A DNA stretch of 64,000 bases from Psychromonas marina (GCF_030161115.1 NZ_BSPQ01000010.1:62001-126000); one strand, 5' to 3'; positions 53,196-63,573 are shown, numbered from the stretch's first letter. Numbers and translations: made by a program. Notes: generated by a model not told the origin, from the sequence alone.

Positions 53196-54467
53196 ATGAA
53201 TGCTTTACTTGAAGATTTAAAAGCGCGCGGACTTGTTGCACAAACAACGGCTGATGAAGAGTTACACGAACATTTATCAAGTGGTTGCCAAACACTTTAT
53301 TGTGGTTTTGATCCAACAGCCGACAGTTTACACATCGGCAGCTTAGTACCGCTACTAACTCTTAAACGTTTTCAAGATGCAGGTCATAAGCCGCTTGCTT
53401 TAGTAGGTGGTGCTACTGGTTTGATTGGTGACCCAAGCTTTAAAGCGGCTGAACGTAAATTAAATACTGACGACGTCGTTGAAAACTGGGTGAATAAAAT
53501 CAGAACTCAGGTAAGTGCATTTATTGAATTTGGCGATAAAGAAAATTCAGCTGAGGTGGTTAATAACCTTGATTGGATTAGTAAAATGGATGCAATCTCA
53601 TTTTTACGTGATGTAGGTAAACATTTCAGCGTGAATGCGATGATTCAAAAAGAGTCTGTAAAACAACGTATCGACCGTGAAGGTGCTGGTATCTCTTTCA
53701 CAGAATTTAGCTACATGTTATTACAATCATACGATTATGCAGCGCTTAATAAGATGAATGGTTGTTCTTTACAAATTGGTGGTTCTGACCAGTGGGGTAA
53801 TATCACTGGTGGTATTGACCTAACACGCCGTATGAATCAAGAGAAAGTATTTGGTTTAACACTACCCTTGGTAACCAAAGCAGATGGCACTAAATTTGGC
53901 AAAACAGAATCGGGTACAATCTGGTTAGATGCAACTAAAACATCACCTTATGCATTCTACCAGTTCTGGATCACTACGTTAGATGCAGATGTTTACAAGT
54001 TCCTACGTTACTTTACTTTTCTATCCGTGGAAGAGATTGAAGCGATTGAAGCTAAAGATAAAGAGATTAAAGGGCGTCCAGAAGGTCAAGCGATCCTAGC
54101 AAGAGAAGTGACACGTATCGTACATGGTGAAGAGGGACTTGCTTCTTCAGAGCGTATTACAGAAGCGCTATTTTCTGGTGATTTAAGTGCACTTAGCGAG
54201 TCTGATCTTGCGCAACTTGCACAGGACGGTCTACCAACGACGGAAGTTGTTGAATCTGAAAAAAGCTTAGTGGAATTGCTTACTAGCTGTGAATTAGCTA
54301 AATCAAATAAAATGGCGCGAGAGTTTATCAAAAATGGTGCTGTAAGTATTAATGGTGAAAAAGCGTCAGACAGTGAAATGGTACTGCAAAAATCAGATGC
54401 ATTGTTTGGAAAGTATACTGTCATTAAACGTGGTAAGCGTTTGTTCAACTTGTACATATGGAAATAG
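53196..54467 (+). CDS. tyrS: Tyrosyl-tRNA synthetase
   Basis: A 423-residue class I synthetase that charges tRNA-Tyr. The HIGH-type motif is H46-I-G-S and the KMSKS-type motif is KFGKT (233-237), the form found in the E. coli TyrS type. Substrate-site stretches [15 protein letters not shown] and [10 protein letters not shown] are present. An S4-like RNA-binding domain ends the chain ([20 protein letters not shown]). It has its own promoter region divergent from mtnN. The next gene begins within or just past its stop. Confidence 0.97.
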   Translation: MNALLEDLKARGLVAQTTADEELHEHLSSGCQTLYCGFDPTADSLHIGSLVPLLTLKRFQDAGHKPLALVGGATGLIGDPSFKAAERKLNTDDVVENWVNKIRTQVSAFIEFGDKENSAEVVNNLDWISKMDAISFLRDVGKHFSVNAMIQKESVKQRIDREGAGISFTEFSYMLLQSYDYAALNKMNGCSLQIGGSDQWGNITGGIDLTRRMNQEKVFGLTLPLVTKADGTKFGKTESGTIWLDATKTSPYAFYQFWITTLDADVYKFLRYFTFLSVEEIEAIEAKDKEIKGRPEGQAILAREVTRIVHGEEGLASSERITEALFSGDLSALSESDLAQLAQDGLPTTEVVESEKSLVELLTSCELAKSNKMAREFIKNGAVSINGEKASDSEMVLQKSDALFGKYTVIKRGKRLFNLYIWK

Positions 54468-54475
54468 AAATAAAA

Positions 54476-55135
54476 ATGACAATTAAAAAAATAGCAATAA
54501 CAGCACTCTCTCTGTGCAGTGCACCTTTGCTCGCTAATGTACAACAAAGTACAGAAGATTGGCCTGACTTGAGTGATCCACGAGCGGTATACTCAAGTGT
54601 TTCTATTGCTGCAGGTAATGATGGTGTGAATCTATCTGCAACCTATGGTGGATACTTAAACGGGCTGTATAAGCATAAATTTACCGTTGAAGCGATGAAT
54701 GACCTTGAATACTATAATGTAGATTACATGGTCATTAATGCGAATACGGAGACAGGTTTTGCGCTTGAAAGTACCTGGAGTCGTGATAATTGGAAAATTG
54801 ACGATCATAACGATACTTCAGTCGGAATTTTTACTAAAATCCCATTAATGGGTAATCAGTTAAATGTTTACCCTAAATTAGATGTTGGTATGATTTGGGG
54901 AGAAGATATAAAAACGACAACCTACGTTAAGCTAGATGCAACAACGCGTTATAGTATTGACCATATGTTTTGGGTTGGCGTAACACCTACGTATACCTAT
55001 GCGATGCAAGGTTATGAGCTCAACGAGTGGGAAGTTACATTCGATGCTGGTGTGCAACTTTCGGAAGCATTTTCATTCGTTGCGCATATTGATGATGATT
55101 TAGATTTTTCGTTTGATGTGGTGTTTACTTTTTAG
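54476..55135 (+). CDS. Hypothetical exported beta-rich protein
   Basis: A protein of about 219 residues with a signal peptide (MTIKKIAITALSLCSAPLLA). The rest is beta-strand-rich with alternating polar and hydrophobic residues and a final aromatic (DVVFTF), as in small outer-membrane barrels. I start at ATG 54476 because this gives a normal signal peptide; the ATG at 54458, inside the tyrS end, would add six charged residues. It directly follows tyrS and has a terminator after it, so it may be read from the tyrS promoter. I do not recognise a family or function. Confidence 0.75.
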   Translation: MTIKKIAITALSLCSAPLLANVQQSTEDWPDLSDPRAVYSSVSIAAGNDGVNLSATYGGYLNGLYKHKFTVEAMNDLEYYNVDYMVINANTETGFALESTWSRDNWKIDDHNDTSVGIFTKIPLMGNQLNVYPKLDVGMIWGEDIKTTTYVKLDATTRYSIDHMFWVGVTPTYTYAMQGYELNEWEVTFDAGVQLSEAFSFVAHIDDDLDFSFDVVFTF

Positions 55136-55170
55136 TTTGCGATGCCGATAACGACTAATATTATTGAGAC

Positions 55171-55194
55171 GGTCACTTTATAGTGACCTTTTTT
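55171..55194 (+). terminator. Terminator after the beta-rich protein gene
   Basis: GGTCACT, loop TTAT, AGTGACC, then six T. A good intrinsic terminator for the tyrS and downstream transcript. Confidence 0.85.
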
Positions 55195-55423
55195 ATGCCG
55201 AAGTTAATATCGATTACTTATTTTTTCTCTTTGGTTCATTTTCTGATAACAATAGAATATGTTTAAGAAAACTAAATAAGTAACACCTGCCAACTATTTG
55301 GTTAAATTGGTATTAATTAATCAGGAAAATGTGAAGGCTAGCAAGTAACGCCTATTATAAAATTACCTTTCCTTACACAGTGGGCTAAAGTTAATGGCTC
55401 TGATCTATTTTGGATTCTTTATA

Positions 55424-57946
55424 ATGTTTAAACGGTTTTTATACCTTATCCTACTCCTATGCTGCTCTGCTTCCTCTTTTGCAGTGTTAAAAGAATCGAC
55501 TAAACCACAGAAAATTAATGTTTATTTAGAGCAAAACCTCCCTTATTCTGGTATTAATTCAAATAATGAAGCACTGGGACTGTATGGACAATATTGGCAG
55601 AGCTGGTCATCAAAAACGGGTATTGCTGTAGAGTTTGACCTTTATTCTGAGCAGGATTTACATCATCTATTGTCAGAAAATAGCCCTGCTGTTTATAGCG
55701 GTTTAACGCCTCCTCTCATTACCGATAATACAATCAATAAACTGGGCTTGATAAATGTCAGCGCTGATTTTTATTATTTTTCGCCTCTGGCTGAAAAAAT
55801 GTCCCAAGCTTTAATTGAGAGAAAAAAGAGTATTATTGTTGGCGGGTTATTACCTGAAGCACAACAACTTATTGTAGGTAATAACAATATAAATTATCAG
55901 CAATACCCTGGGTTATTGGAATTATTGTTAGATCTTTTTAATAATAAAATTGAAGCAATAGTTATGTTTAACATTGGTCCAGAAAAAAGCAGCTTGATGG
56001 ATACTTTGTTAACCCAGTTTTTGAAAAGCACTTCTATAGAGGGTGACACCAACTCGCTTTTTGTTTACCTACCTGCTGAACAACAAGTTCTGCTCGAATG
56101 GCTTCAATGGGGAAACCAGTTTTCGTTAACTAATGATGTCGCCCCGTTTTTTCTTGCGTTAAATGAACCTTGGTGGGGAACTTCTGTAGATATGGCACGT
56201 AATATTGCTATTGTTTTTGCTGTGCTACTGTTGTTTATTATTTTTAGTCGTTCAAAACGTAAAAAAGATCGTCAATTTAAAGATGTCTTAGACTCTTCTC
56301 CCTATCCACTGGCTATTTTTGCACTTGATGGCAACACACTTTTTTATCTTAATGATGAAGTGAAGTCATTATTTCCGTTTAAAAAGAAGAATAAAAAATT
56401 CATCTTTGAAGAAGCAGAAAATCAATTGCTATTATCTCGCTTTATTAACAAAGCAAGTCATCAAACTGTTATTGATAATGGCCTAATGCGCCTACTAGTA
56501 AATAATACATTTCATGATATTGAAATTTCAGCTAAGCGTATCCATTACCAGCGTAAAACTGCTTGGTTATGCCATCTTAAAGATGTCACTGCATTGCTTA
56601 GTGCAGAACAAAAATTGATCGAAGAGCGAGAGTTGTTACGTAAAGTTTTGGATTCTATTCCTGAGCAAATTGCTTTCAAATCCCCGAAAGGAAGCATTAT
56701 TGGCTGTAATACTGCATGGGCAGAGGCAAATCATACGACCGTGAGTCATGCAACGGGACGGAGTGCTGCTGATATGTTACCGATTGAAATGCTTAAAAAA
56801 CAGAAGCTGCAGGAATCTGCCGTTTGGAAAGGAGAAACTTACAATACTCAAGAGTGGGTTAGTCAGAAAAAATCTATTGATATGAGTTTAGTGAATATTA
56901 CTAAAGTACCACTTTATAATGATAAAGGAATTATTTTTGCAATTCTGACCATTGATAATGACATCACCGCATTGCATAACCTCAGTAAACAGTTAAAAGA
57001 TGAAAATTTACAGCGTAAAGAGACAGAAAAAGAGTTAAGTAAACAAAGCCTATTATTGTCTACTGTTTTCGATGCGAGTTATGACCCAATCTGTTTGTTA
57101 GATGATGAAGGTAGAATTATTAGCGCAAATAAATCATTCGCAAAACTATTAAATTCAACACCAGATGAAATTATTGGCCGTTTGCAACGTGATCTTTTAT
57201 CGTCAGATCGTGCTGATTGGGCTGCTCGTCAAAATCAAGAAGTCCTCGAGTCTGGAGAGCCCCTTACTTTTGAAGATTTAATCTTTAGCGGTGATAAGAA
57301 AACGTGGTATGAAGTACATAAGGCTCCTTTTAATGATGAACAAAGTCATTCAAAAGGTATTATTATCATGGCTCGTGATATTACCGCGCATAAATTGACC
57401 GAAGAAAAACTTAACTCTGATGCTTCTCATTTTGAGCAAAAGATGCTCCACGACCCGCTCACAAATATCGCCAATCGACGTGCTTTTGATGAGCACTTTG
57501 AACGCTTATGGCAAGAGACAAGTAGTGAACAAGAGATGCTCTCGGTGGTGATGTGTGACATTGATTATTTCAAACCCTATAACGATAACTATGGCCACCA
57601 GATGGGCGATGAGGCACTGAAGTTGATTGCCTTAGCATTACATGAAACCGCGAGTAAGATGGGCTGTTTAGCTGCACGTTACGGGGGAGAAGAATTTGTG
57701 GTTATTATTAAAGGCGGCAATGCAACTAAGGTATTGCGCGCGGTTGAAAAACTTCAAGAGGCCGTTCATCAAACCCAAGTCGAGCATCTTTATTCTGAAG
57801 TAAGCCGTTATATTACTGTCAGTATGGGGTTATCAAGTATTTTCCCGAGTGATCTTAATACCATGAAAATGTTAGTAGCTGAAGCTGATGCGGCTTTGTA
57901 TGATGCGAAAATCTCTGGGCGCGACCAAATTAGTGTACACAATTAA
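55424..57946 (+). CDS. Periplasmic-sensor PAS-GGDEF diguanylate cyclase
   Basis: About 840 residues. A signal peptide (MFKRFLYLILLLCCSASSFA) leads a periplasmic domain (~20-255) resembling solute-binding proteins. A transmembrane helix (~260-280) is followed by three PAS-like domains (~295-400, ~405-525, ~550-665) and a GGDEF domain (~680-840) with DIDYFKPYNDNYGH and GGEEF (754-758). The residues where the I-site would be are KMGC, so product feedback through that site is absent. I prefer the ATG at 55424 over 55394 because it gives a standard signal peptide. It probably turns a periplasmic ligand signal into c-di-GMP. It stands alone and is followed by a terminator. Confidence 0.88.
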   Translation: MFKRFLYLILLLCCSASSFAVLKESTKPQKINVYLEQNLPYSGINSNNEALGLYGQYWQSWSSKTGIAVEFDLYSEQDLHHLLSENSPAVYSGLTPPLITDNTINKLGLINVSADFYYFSPLAEKMSQALIERKKSIIVGGLLPEAQQLIVGNNNINYQQYPGLLELLLDLFNNKIEAIVMFNIGPEKSSLMDTLLTQFLKSTSIEGDTNSLFVYLPAEQQVLLEWLQWGNQFSLTNDVAPFFLALNEPWWGTSVDMARNIAIVFAVLLLFIIFSRSKRKKDRQFKDVLDSSPYPLAIFALDGNTLFYLNDEVKSLFPFKKKNKKFIFEEAENQLLLSRFINKASHQTVIDNGLMRLLVNNTFHDIEISAKRIHYQRKTAWLCHLKDVTALLSAEQKLIEERELLRKVLDSIPEQIAFKSPKGSIIGCNTAWAEANHTTVSHATGRSAADMLPIEMLKKQKLQESAVWKGETYNTQEWVSQKKSIDMSLVNITKVPLYNDKGIIFAILTIDNDITALHNLSKQLKDENLQRKETEKELSKQSLLLSTVFDASYDPICLLDDEGRIISANKSFAKLLNSTPDEIIGRLQRDLLSSDRADWAARQNQEVLESGEPLTFEDLIFSGDKKTWYEVHKAPFNDEQSHSKGIIIMARDITAHKLTEEKLNSDASHFEQKMLHDPLTNIANRRAFDEHFERLWQETSSEQEMLSVVMCDIDYFKPYNDNYGHQMGDEALKLIALALHETASKMGCLAARYGGEEFVVIIKGGNATKVLRAVEKLQEAVHQTQVEHLYSEVSRYITVSMGLSSIFPSDLNTMKMLVAEADAALYDAKISGRDQISVHN

Positions 57947-57963
57947 TGTTTAGCTTTAATCAT

Positions 57964-57993
57964 AAAAAAGGGAGCTCAATGAGCTCCCTTTTT
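57964..57993. terminator. Bidirectional terminator between DGC gene and folE2
   Basis: GGGAGCTC, loop AAT, GAGCTCCC, with A and T runs on either side, between convergent genes. It can serve both. Confidence 0.9.
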
Positions 57994-58013
57994 CATTTTT
58001 AAACAACTAAGCG

Positions 58014-58934
58014 TTATGGTTGATACCCGCCTGCAATGCCTTTAGTAGTAATTGAAACGGCATCATGTGCATGTAAGCTTTCATAATGGTTAACACGTAA
58101 CCAAAAATCATCAAATTTAACCTGTGGGTGTAATGCATACTGAAGTTGACGCGCTGCATCTTCACAGAACATGAGGTTCTGACCATTTAGGCGTGCAAAT
58201 TCTTGCTCATCTTCACGTTTTACTGCTGCTTGAACAGGTGTCTTAAGCGTATCTTCTATCAGATCAATGAGCTCAATAACTGGGAAGCTATTGTTATCTG
58301 CATTAAGCTTAACTTTTACTTCAACAACACTTCGTTGGCTATGCGGTGTTGCAACAATGCCTTGTGTAGAGCCTAACCACGCTAAAATTTCATCTTTTTC
58401 AATATTATCTTGTTCTGCGTATTGCTGTGCAAAAGTATCTTGAATTAGTTGGCGAGCAAGTGCTGCTGAACAAGGGCAGGTAGATGAATAAGGCACGTTA
58501 ACCTGGAGTTCAAAGTTAAACTCACCGTTTATAAGTTGACCAATAATGACGACAGGGTAAGCTTTCCAACCACGTTTTTCACTGATCAGTGATTTACGTC
58601 GTAGGTGATAGTCAAATGAAAACTTTACAAATGCTTGTTGGCTCAGCTCATGGTGGCTTTCGATAAACCCTTCGAGCAATGTAGTAAGCGTTTCTAATGT
58701 TAACTCTGACTCAGTTGATAACTGATCAAGTTGAAGGTACAAACGAGACATGTGAATGCCCTTTGCTTGTGCATCACCAAGGTTCACAAACAGTTCAGCG
58801 CTAGCGCTAACTTGTTGTGGCGCACAGTCATCCGTTTGTACCATTAGTGGTAATTCAATGTTGCTCATTCCAACGCGATCAAGTGTACCTTCGGTTTGAG
58901 CTTGTGCGCTATTTGCGATATCTGGCATTGCCAT
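58014..58934 (-). CDS. folE2: GTP cyclohydrolase I, type IB (FolE2)
   Basis: A 306-residue enzyme that makes 7,8-dihydroneopterin triphosphate from GTP, the first step of folate synthesis (also queuosine). The FolE2/COG1469 type is recognised by [16 protein letters not shown] with Cys153, [15 protein letters not shown] and [10 protein letters not shown]. Type IB enzymes do not depend strictly on zinc and are often induced by zinc shortage. I looked for a Zur box upstream and saw none. GAAGGGAG lies nine bases before the ATG. Confidence 0.95.
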   Translation of the reverse strand: MAMPDIANSAQAQTEGTLDRVGMSNIELPLMVQTDDCAPQQVSASAELFVNLGDAQAKGIHMSRLYLQLDQLSTESELTLETLTTLLEGFIESHHELSQQAFVKFSFDYHLRRKSLISEKRGWKAYPVVIIGQLINGEFNFELQVNVPYSSTCPCSAALARQLIQDTFAQQYAEQDNIEKDEILAWLGSTQGIVATPHSQRSVVEVKVKLNADNNSFPVIELIDLIEDTLKTPVQAAVKREDEQEFARLNGQNLMFCEDAARQLQYALHPQVKFDDFWLRVNHYESLHAHDAVSITTKGIAGGYQP

Positions 58935-59185
58935 GAGAAAAAACTCCCTTCAACAGGATATTAAAATTAGTAAATTGAGGCGAAGCATTATAAACGTCTT
59001 CGTAACAATTAAAAACCACCAAATGAAAAGGATTATCAATGATTACTGATATCGCTTACTTATTGAGCTTTAAAGAGTAATATTCATTGGGAAACTAAAA
59101 ATTAATCACTAATATGTGTATATTCATCATCTTTAAAATAAATATCCCATACAATTTACTTTTCACTAACTTAGTTGAGCCTATC

Positions 59186-61438
59186 GTGAGCATTTTTAAT
59201 TTAAAAACTTGGGTCCATTATTATGTATCGCTGTTAAAACGGTTAGGTGCATTTCGTTTTAGTCTGTTATTGGCGATTGCCATTATTAGTGCCGATTCAA
59301 TATTGCAGATATTACTTGGACAATACTTTAATGATCCGCTGGATATTGCCAATATCTCTCGATCATTTATTCTTGGAATGCTGATAACACCTTGGGCGGT
59401 GTATTTCTTAACCGTAGTGGTGGGCGATCTCGAAGATGCACGGCAACGATTAGATAACACGGTTGAGCGTTTACAAGAGCTGCTCGCTAAAGATCAGCAA
59501 AAAACACGCGAGCTTGAGTTTGAAATCATTGAGCGTAAAAAAGGGCAGCGCCTATTAGAGGAGCATACTATTCTTTTACGCTCTTTTTTAAATACCTCAT
59601 CAGATCTTTTTTTCCATCGAGATCTAAAAGGGGCCTTTGTCAGTTGCAATAAAGCAATGGAACTTGTGACTGGGCGGAGTGAAGTCGAATTGATCGGTCT
59701 CACCCCCTTTGATATTTATCCCGAAAGCTATGCACAAGAAGTCGTTACGCGTGATCAAAGAGCGCAGGAGACTGAGCAGGAACAGATTCATGAGCATTGG
59801 TTGAACTATCCCAATGGGCGTCGTGCTTTTTTTGAAGTGCGTGCTTTACCACTTTACAATGCACAACATATTTGTGTCGGAGTGATCGGTTTTGGCCGTG
59901 ATATTACCGATCGTAAAAAACATCAAGAGTCATTAGAGAAAGCGAGTCGTGATAAAACGACATTTATTTCAACTATTAGTCATGAGCTTCGTACACCACT
60001 TAATGGTATTGTTGGTCTAAGTCGTATGTTGCTTGATGAGCAGTTAACGGCAGAGCAAATTAAGCATTTAAAAACGATTCATATGAGCGCGATTACCTTA
60101 GGTAATATTTTCAATGATATCGTTGACCTTGATAAACTCGATCGGAGGCGTTTAAATTTAGTCACTAACAACATCAATATGATTGATTTTATTAGTGATC
60201 TAGAAAGTCTCGCTTTTATCCAGACAGAGCAAAAAGGGCTAACTTTAACGTTTGAGCAACTGGGGACGTTACCAACCTACATTGAGGCAGATAATACTCG
60301 CCTACGCCAAGTATTATGGAACTTTGTGACCAATGCGGTTAAGTTTACCGAGTCAGGAACCGTGAGTATTCGTTGTTTTTGTGAGCAGGATGAAAATGAG
60401 CAAGCACTGCTCTGTTTTGAAATACAAGATTCCGGTATCGGTATTCCTGCTGATCAGTTAGAAAAAATCTTTGCGATGTATTATCAAGTAAAGGGCAATC
60501 GTCATGCTACGGGCACAGGGATTGGTCTTGCAGTTTCCAAAAGTATTGTTGATGCAATGCAAGGACGAATAACCGTCGACAGTGAACTTGATAAAGGCAG
60601 CACATTTAAGCTCTCTTTACCCATTAAGTGGCCTGATGAAAATAGTGCCAATATAACCAAAGCGATCGACTTACCTTCGATTTCTATCTTGATGGTGGAA
60701 GATATTGCTTTAAATGTGGTGGTTGCAAAGGCCTTATTAACAAAATTAGGTCATCAAGTAGATGTTGCTGAAAATGGCGAGCAGGCCTTAGAAAAAGTAG
60801 CTAATAATCAATATCAGCTTATTTTGATGGATATTCAATTGCCAGATATGGATGGCTATCAGATAACCTCGTTACTTCGTCAGCGTCACCAACAGCTGCC
60901 TCCTATTGTAGCGTTAACAGCAAATGTTTTTACTAATAAAGAGTCCTTCATTAATAAAGGAATGGATGATGCGTTAGGGAAACCACTGACGGTGACTTCC
61001 TTTAATAATATGATTAAACACTTCTTCACTGAGCAGTCTTCACCTACCGAGGTGAAAGGGGTTGTCATTAAGAGTACGCCAACTGAATCCGTTGAAGCAC
61101 TCTTTGATACAACGATGCTGATTGAGTTATTAGAGTTTCTTCCAACTTCCGTTATGCTCGATAATATTGCGTTGTTTGCGAAAATGATGCCTGATTATAT
61201 GCAGGTATTAGAATCCAACATGGTCGCGAAAGATCAAAAAGGAATTGTTAGCGAAGCACATAAAATTAAAGGTGCTGCAGGCTCGGTAGGGTTAAAACGT
61301 ATTCAGCAACTTGCTCAAAAAGTGCAATCACCAGACTTACCAGCTTGGTGGGATAATATTGACGATTGGGTTGAACTGATGCGTGCAAATTATGAAAGTG
61401 ATCTCGTAGAATTGAAGAAGTGGTTGGTTAAACAATAA
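59186..61438 (+). CDS. arcB: Aerobic respiration sensor kinase ArcB
   Basis: Hybrid kinase of the Arc redox system, about 751 residues. Two transmembrane helices (~22-40, ~60-82; LITPWAVYFLTVVVGDLE) precede a coiled linker, a PAS domain with FVSCNKAMELVTGRSE (Cys154), HisKA with His266 (TISHELRTPLNGIVGLSR), an ATPase domain, a receiver with Asp549 (ILMDIQLPDMDG) and an Hpt domain with His692 (EAHKIKGAAGSVGL). The order and the end (QSPDLPAWWDN) match E. coli ArcB. I choose the GTG at 59186, which aligns with the E. coli N-terminus; ATG 59114 would add 24 residues. The position equal to E. coli Cys241 is Phe215 here. It phosphorylates ArcA, encoded elsewhere. Confidence 0.94.
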   Translation: MSIFNLKTWVHYYVSLLKRLGAFRFSLLLAIAIISADSILQILLGQYFNDPLDIANISRSFILGMLITPWAVYFLTVVVGDLEDARQRLDNTVERLQELLAKDQQKTRELEFEIIERKKGQRLLEEHTILLRSFLNTSSDLFFHRDLKGAFVSCNKAMELVTGRSEVELIGLTPFDIYPESYAQEVVTRDQRAQETEQEQIHEHWLNYPNGRRAFFEVRALPLYNAQHICVGVIGFGRDITDRKKHQESLEKASRDKTTFISTISHELRTPLNGIVGLSRMLLDEQLTAEQIKHLKTIHMSAITLGNIFNDIVDLDKLDRRRLNLVTNNINMIDFISDLESLAFIQTEQKGLTLTFEQLGTLPTYIEADNTRLRQVLWNFVTNAVKFTESGTVSIRCFCEQDENEQALLCFEIQDSGIGIPADQLEKIFAMYYQVKGNRHATGTGIGLAVSKSIVDAMQGRITVDSELDKGSTFKLSLPIKWPDENSANITKAIDLPSISILMVEDIALNVVVAKALLTKLGHQVDVAENGEQALEKVANNQYQLILMDIQLPDMDGYQITSLLRQRHQQLPPIVALTANVFTNKESFINKGMDDALGKPLTVTSFNNMIKHFFTEQSSPTEVKGVVIKSTPTESVEALFDTTMLIELLEFLPTSVMLDNIALFAKMMPDYMQVLESNMVAKDQKGIVSEAHKIKGAAGSVGLKRIQQLAQKVQSPDLPAWWDNIDDWVELMRANYESDLVELKKWLVKQ

Positions 61439-61529
61439 GAATAAAACAGTTGTTAGCTATCAACTTTTGGCTGCTAGTAAGGTCAAAGGCAGTCGTTAGT
61501 TGGTCGTTATTAGTATGAACAGGGATATG

Positions 61530-61595
61530 CCCCCCGTTGCATAGATTAAATACGGGGGGGAGCTACGAGTAGCAAACATCGATACTCGCTACTCG
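61530..61595. other. Two adjacent hairpins between arcB and TPR gene
   Basis: A C/G-rich stem (CCCCCCGT at 61530-61537 with ACGGGGGG at 61552-61559) is followed by a perfect 8-bp inverted repeat CGAGTAGC/GCTACTCG (61566-61573 and 61588-61595). No T run follows either. They lie between two convergent genes and may help end transcription or mark an old repeat. Confidence 0.45.
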
Positions 61596-61612
61596 ACACT
61601 ATGAGCCTTGTT

Positions 61613-62473
61613 TTACCCATGCTCTCCTGAAATCAATAGCTCAAATTTTTCATTACCCTTAAGGTTTTCAAAGTCTGCCTCTTCAGCGGCGAGCTCTTTA
61701 AGTGCAGGGCGACCATCAATAGCTTGTGTTAAGTCATAAATCGCTTGTTCTTCAACACCTAAGCATGCATAGGCACAAGCGCGTTGATAAAGCGCATTTT
61801 CGTTCTTATCATCAACTTCTAGTACGCGGTTACAAATACTCAATGCCCAGTGAAACTCACGCATCTCCATTGCTGTATCGGCTTTTGAAGTTAGCGCCTC
61901 TAAATCACCAGGACGAATCTTTAAAATTTCATCGTAAGCTTCCATTTTTTGTGCGGGTGTTTGCCCCTTTTGTGCACGCAGCCATAAGTTGTGAATTTCA
62001 TTAATTTTTTCAATTTCAATATGGTTATCGGCAATACGTCGGGTCTTACGGCGTAAATCTGTTTCTAACGTTTGGAATTTTTTCTCATATTGCTCAGAGA
62101 TCTGTTTTAGTTGTTGATTGGCTGTCTTTTTAGTATTTTCACGAATTTCACGTAGTGATTGCCAACCAATCATCGCAATAAGGGAGGCAACTCCTGCGAT
62201 AATATAGAAAAAATAGGTCACTGTATTAGAGGCATAACCGAGTGATTTATCTGCTACATCGAGTTCCCTCTCTGTTATATCGATAGTCAGGCGTCGCTCT
62301 AAGTCTTGAAAATCATGGCGTAACGATTTGAGTTCATCTAATACATAGCGCTCAACCAAGGGTTTTTCAAAAAAACCTTGGTTTTTATTACTGGTCTCGG
62401 TTTCTGGATTGCCATTAGCCCAAAGTACACTGGTTGTGAAACATAAAAAGATAAAAACTATTAATTTGTGCAA
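61613..62473 (-). CDS. TPR-repeat membrane protein
   Basis: A 286-residue protein starting with TTG; AGAGGA seven bases upstream supports this start. It has a signal peptide (MHKLIVFIFLCFTTSVLWA), a helical segment, one transmembrane helix (~86-106), a coiled coil (~110-160) and two to three TPR-like repeats (~165-260: DLEALTSKADTAMEMREFHW, ENALYQRACAYACLGVEEQA). TPR units bind other proteins. The partner is unknown. It is divergent from sppA, with 61 bases between them. Confidence 0.8.
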   Translation of the reverse strand: MHKLIVFIFLCFTTSVLWANGNPETETSNKNQGFFEKPLVERYVLDELKSLRHDFQDLERRLTIDITERELDVADKSLGYASNTVTYFFYIIAGVASLIAMIGWQSLREIRENTKKTANQQLKQISEQYEKKFQTLETDLRRKTRRIADNHIEIEKINEIHNLWLRAQKGQTPAQKMEAYDEILKIRPGDLEALTSKADTAMEMREFHWALSICNRVLEVDDKNENALYQRACAYACLGVEEQAIYDLTQAIDGRPALKELAAEEADFENLKGNEKFELLISGEHG

Positions 62474-62534
62474 GGTGTATTCCTCTAGTTTGTTACAATC
62501 ATTAACAACTTAAATTCTAGTGTAGGATAGGACA

Positions 62535-63494
62535 ATGAGCGAAACTAATAAAGCAGAAGATCAGTGGGTTAAAGGAATAATTAAAGAAACATTTGCAGAA
62601 CAAAAAAAAGCACGTCGTTGGGGAATATTTTTTAAAGTGTTAACGTTCAGTTATCTCTTTGTAGCGCTGGTATTAATTGTAAATTCGGTACCGAGTGGAG
62701 AGTCAGCTTCCGAGCAAACGCATACAGCAATGGTACGTGTGAATGGGGTGATTGCAGCTGATCAAGAAGCGAATGCTAATAGTATTGTGACAGGGTTACG
62801 CGCCGCTTTTAAAAATGAAAATAGTGAAGCGGTGATGCTGGTGATTAATAGCCCTGGTGGTAGTCCGGTACAGGCGGGTTATGTTTATGATGAAATAAAG
62901 CGCCTTCGTGGCTTATATCCGGACAAAAAACTGTATGCAGTGATTGCTGAGTTAGGTGCATCAGGCGGGTATTATATGGCTGCTGGGGCTGATGAAATTT
63001 ATGCAGACAAAGCCAGTTTAGTCGGTTCAATCGGGGTAACCGCTTCAAGTTTTGGATTTGTTGATCTGATGGAAAAGGTTGGGGTTAAGCGTCGTCATTT
63101 TACTTCGGGAGAGCATAAAGCATTCTTAGACCCCTTTTCACCTGAGAAAGAGGCTGAAGCTGAGTTTTGGCAGCAGGTATTAGACGTGACTCACCAACAG
63201 TTTATTAATGTTGTACAAGAGGGACGTGGTGATCGAATTGCTGATGCTGAAAAAAATGAAAAGCTCTATTCAGGCCTCATCTGGAATGGTGAACAAGCAT
63301 TGAAATTAGGGTTAATTGATGGCTTAGGTAGCCCTGGTTTCGTCGCGCGCGATATTATCGGTGCAGAAGATATTGTTGATTACACACTGCAAGAGTCTGC
63401 ATTAACAAAAGTAATTGAAAAACTCGGTATCTCGATTGGTAGTGGTCTAGCAAATAAAATGACAACACAGGGCAATAGCTTAACCCTTAACTAA
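62535..63494 (+). CDS. sppA: Signal peptide peptidase SppA (short form)
   Basis: A 319-residue serine protease of family S49 with one N-terminal membrane helix (~28-48) and the active part in the periplasm. The catalytic pair is Ser143 (GASGGYYMA) and Lys195 (SGEHKAFLDPF); the spacing of 52 equals that in Bacillus subtilis SppA. NSPGGSPV and VGSIGVTASSFG complete the signature. It degrades cleaved signal peptides and other membrane-linked peptides. It is the short form, not the 618-residue E. coli type. AGGA precedes the ATG. Confidence 0.92.
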   Translation: MSETNKAEDQWVKGIIKETFAEQKKARRWGIFFKVLTFSYLFVALVLIVNSVPSGESASEQTHTAMVRVNGVIAADQEANANSIVTGLRAAFKNENSEAVMLVINSPGGSPVQAGYVYDEIKRLRGLYPDKKLYAVIAELGASGGYYMAAGADEIYADKASLVGSIGVTASSFGFVDLMEKVGVKRRHFTSGEHKAFLDPFSPEKEAEAEFWQQVLDVTHQQFINVVQEGRGDRIADAEKNEKLYSGLIWNGEQALKLGLIDGLGSPGFVARDIIGAEDIVDYTLQESALTKVIEKLGISIGSGLANKMTTQGNSLTLN

Positions 63495-63534
63495 GTGACT
63501 ATTTAAGTCACTAGTTAGGCCATTAGTTAGGTAA

Positions 63535-63573
63535 TAGATGATGTGGATTGAATATTATCCATATCATCTATTT
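63535..63573. terminator. Hairpin between sppA and barrel gene
   Basis: A 14-bp stem (TAGATGATGTGGAT with ATCCATATCATCTA, one G-T pair) and an 8-base loop between convergent genes, with a short T stretch on the plus side. A smaller hairpin (AGTGACT/AGTCACT) sits at 63494-63512. Probably a terminator for both genes. Confidence 0.5.

Noticed and set aside
58935-59113. Zur box upstream of folE2
   Set aside because: No stretch resembling the GAAATGTTATA-type palindrome was found in the interval.
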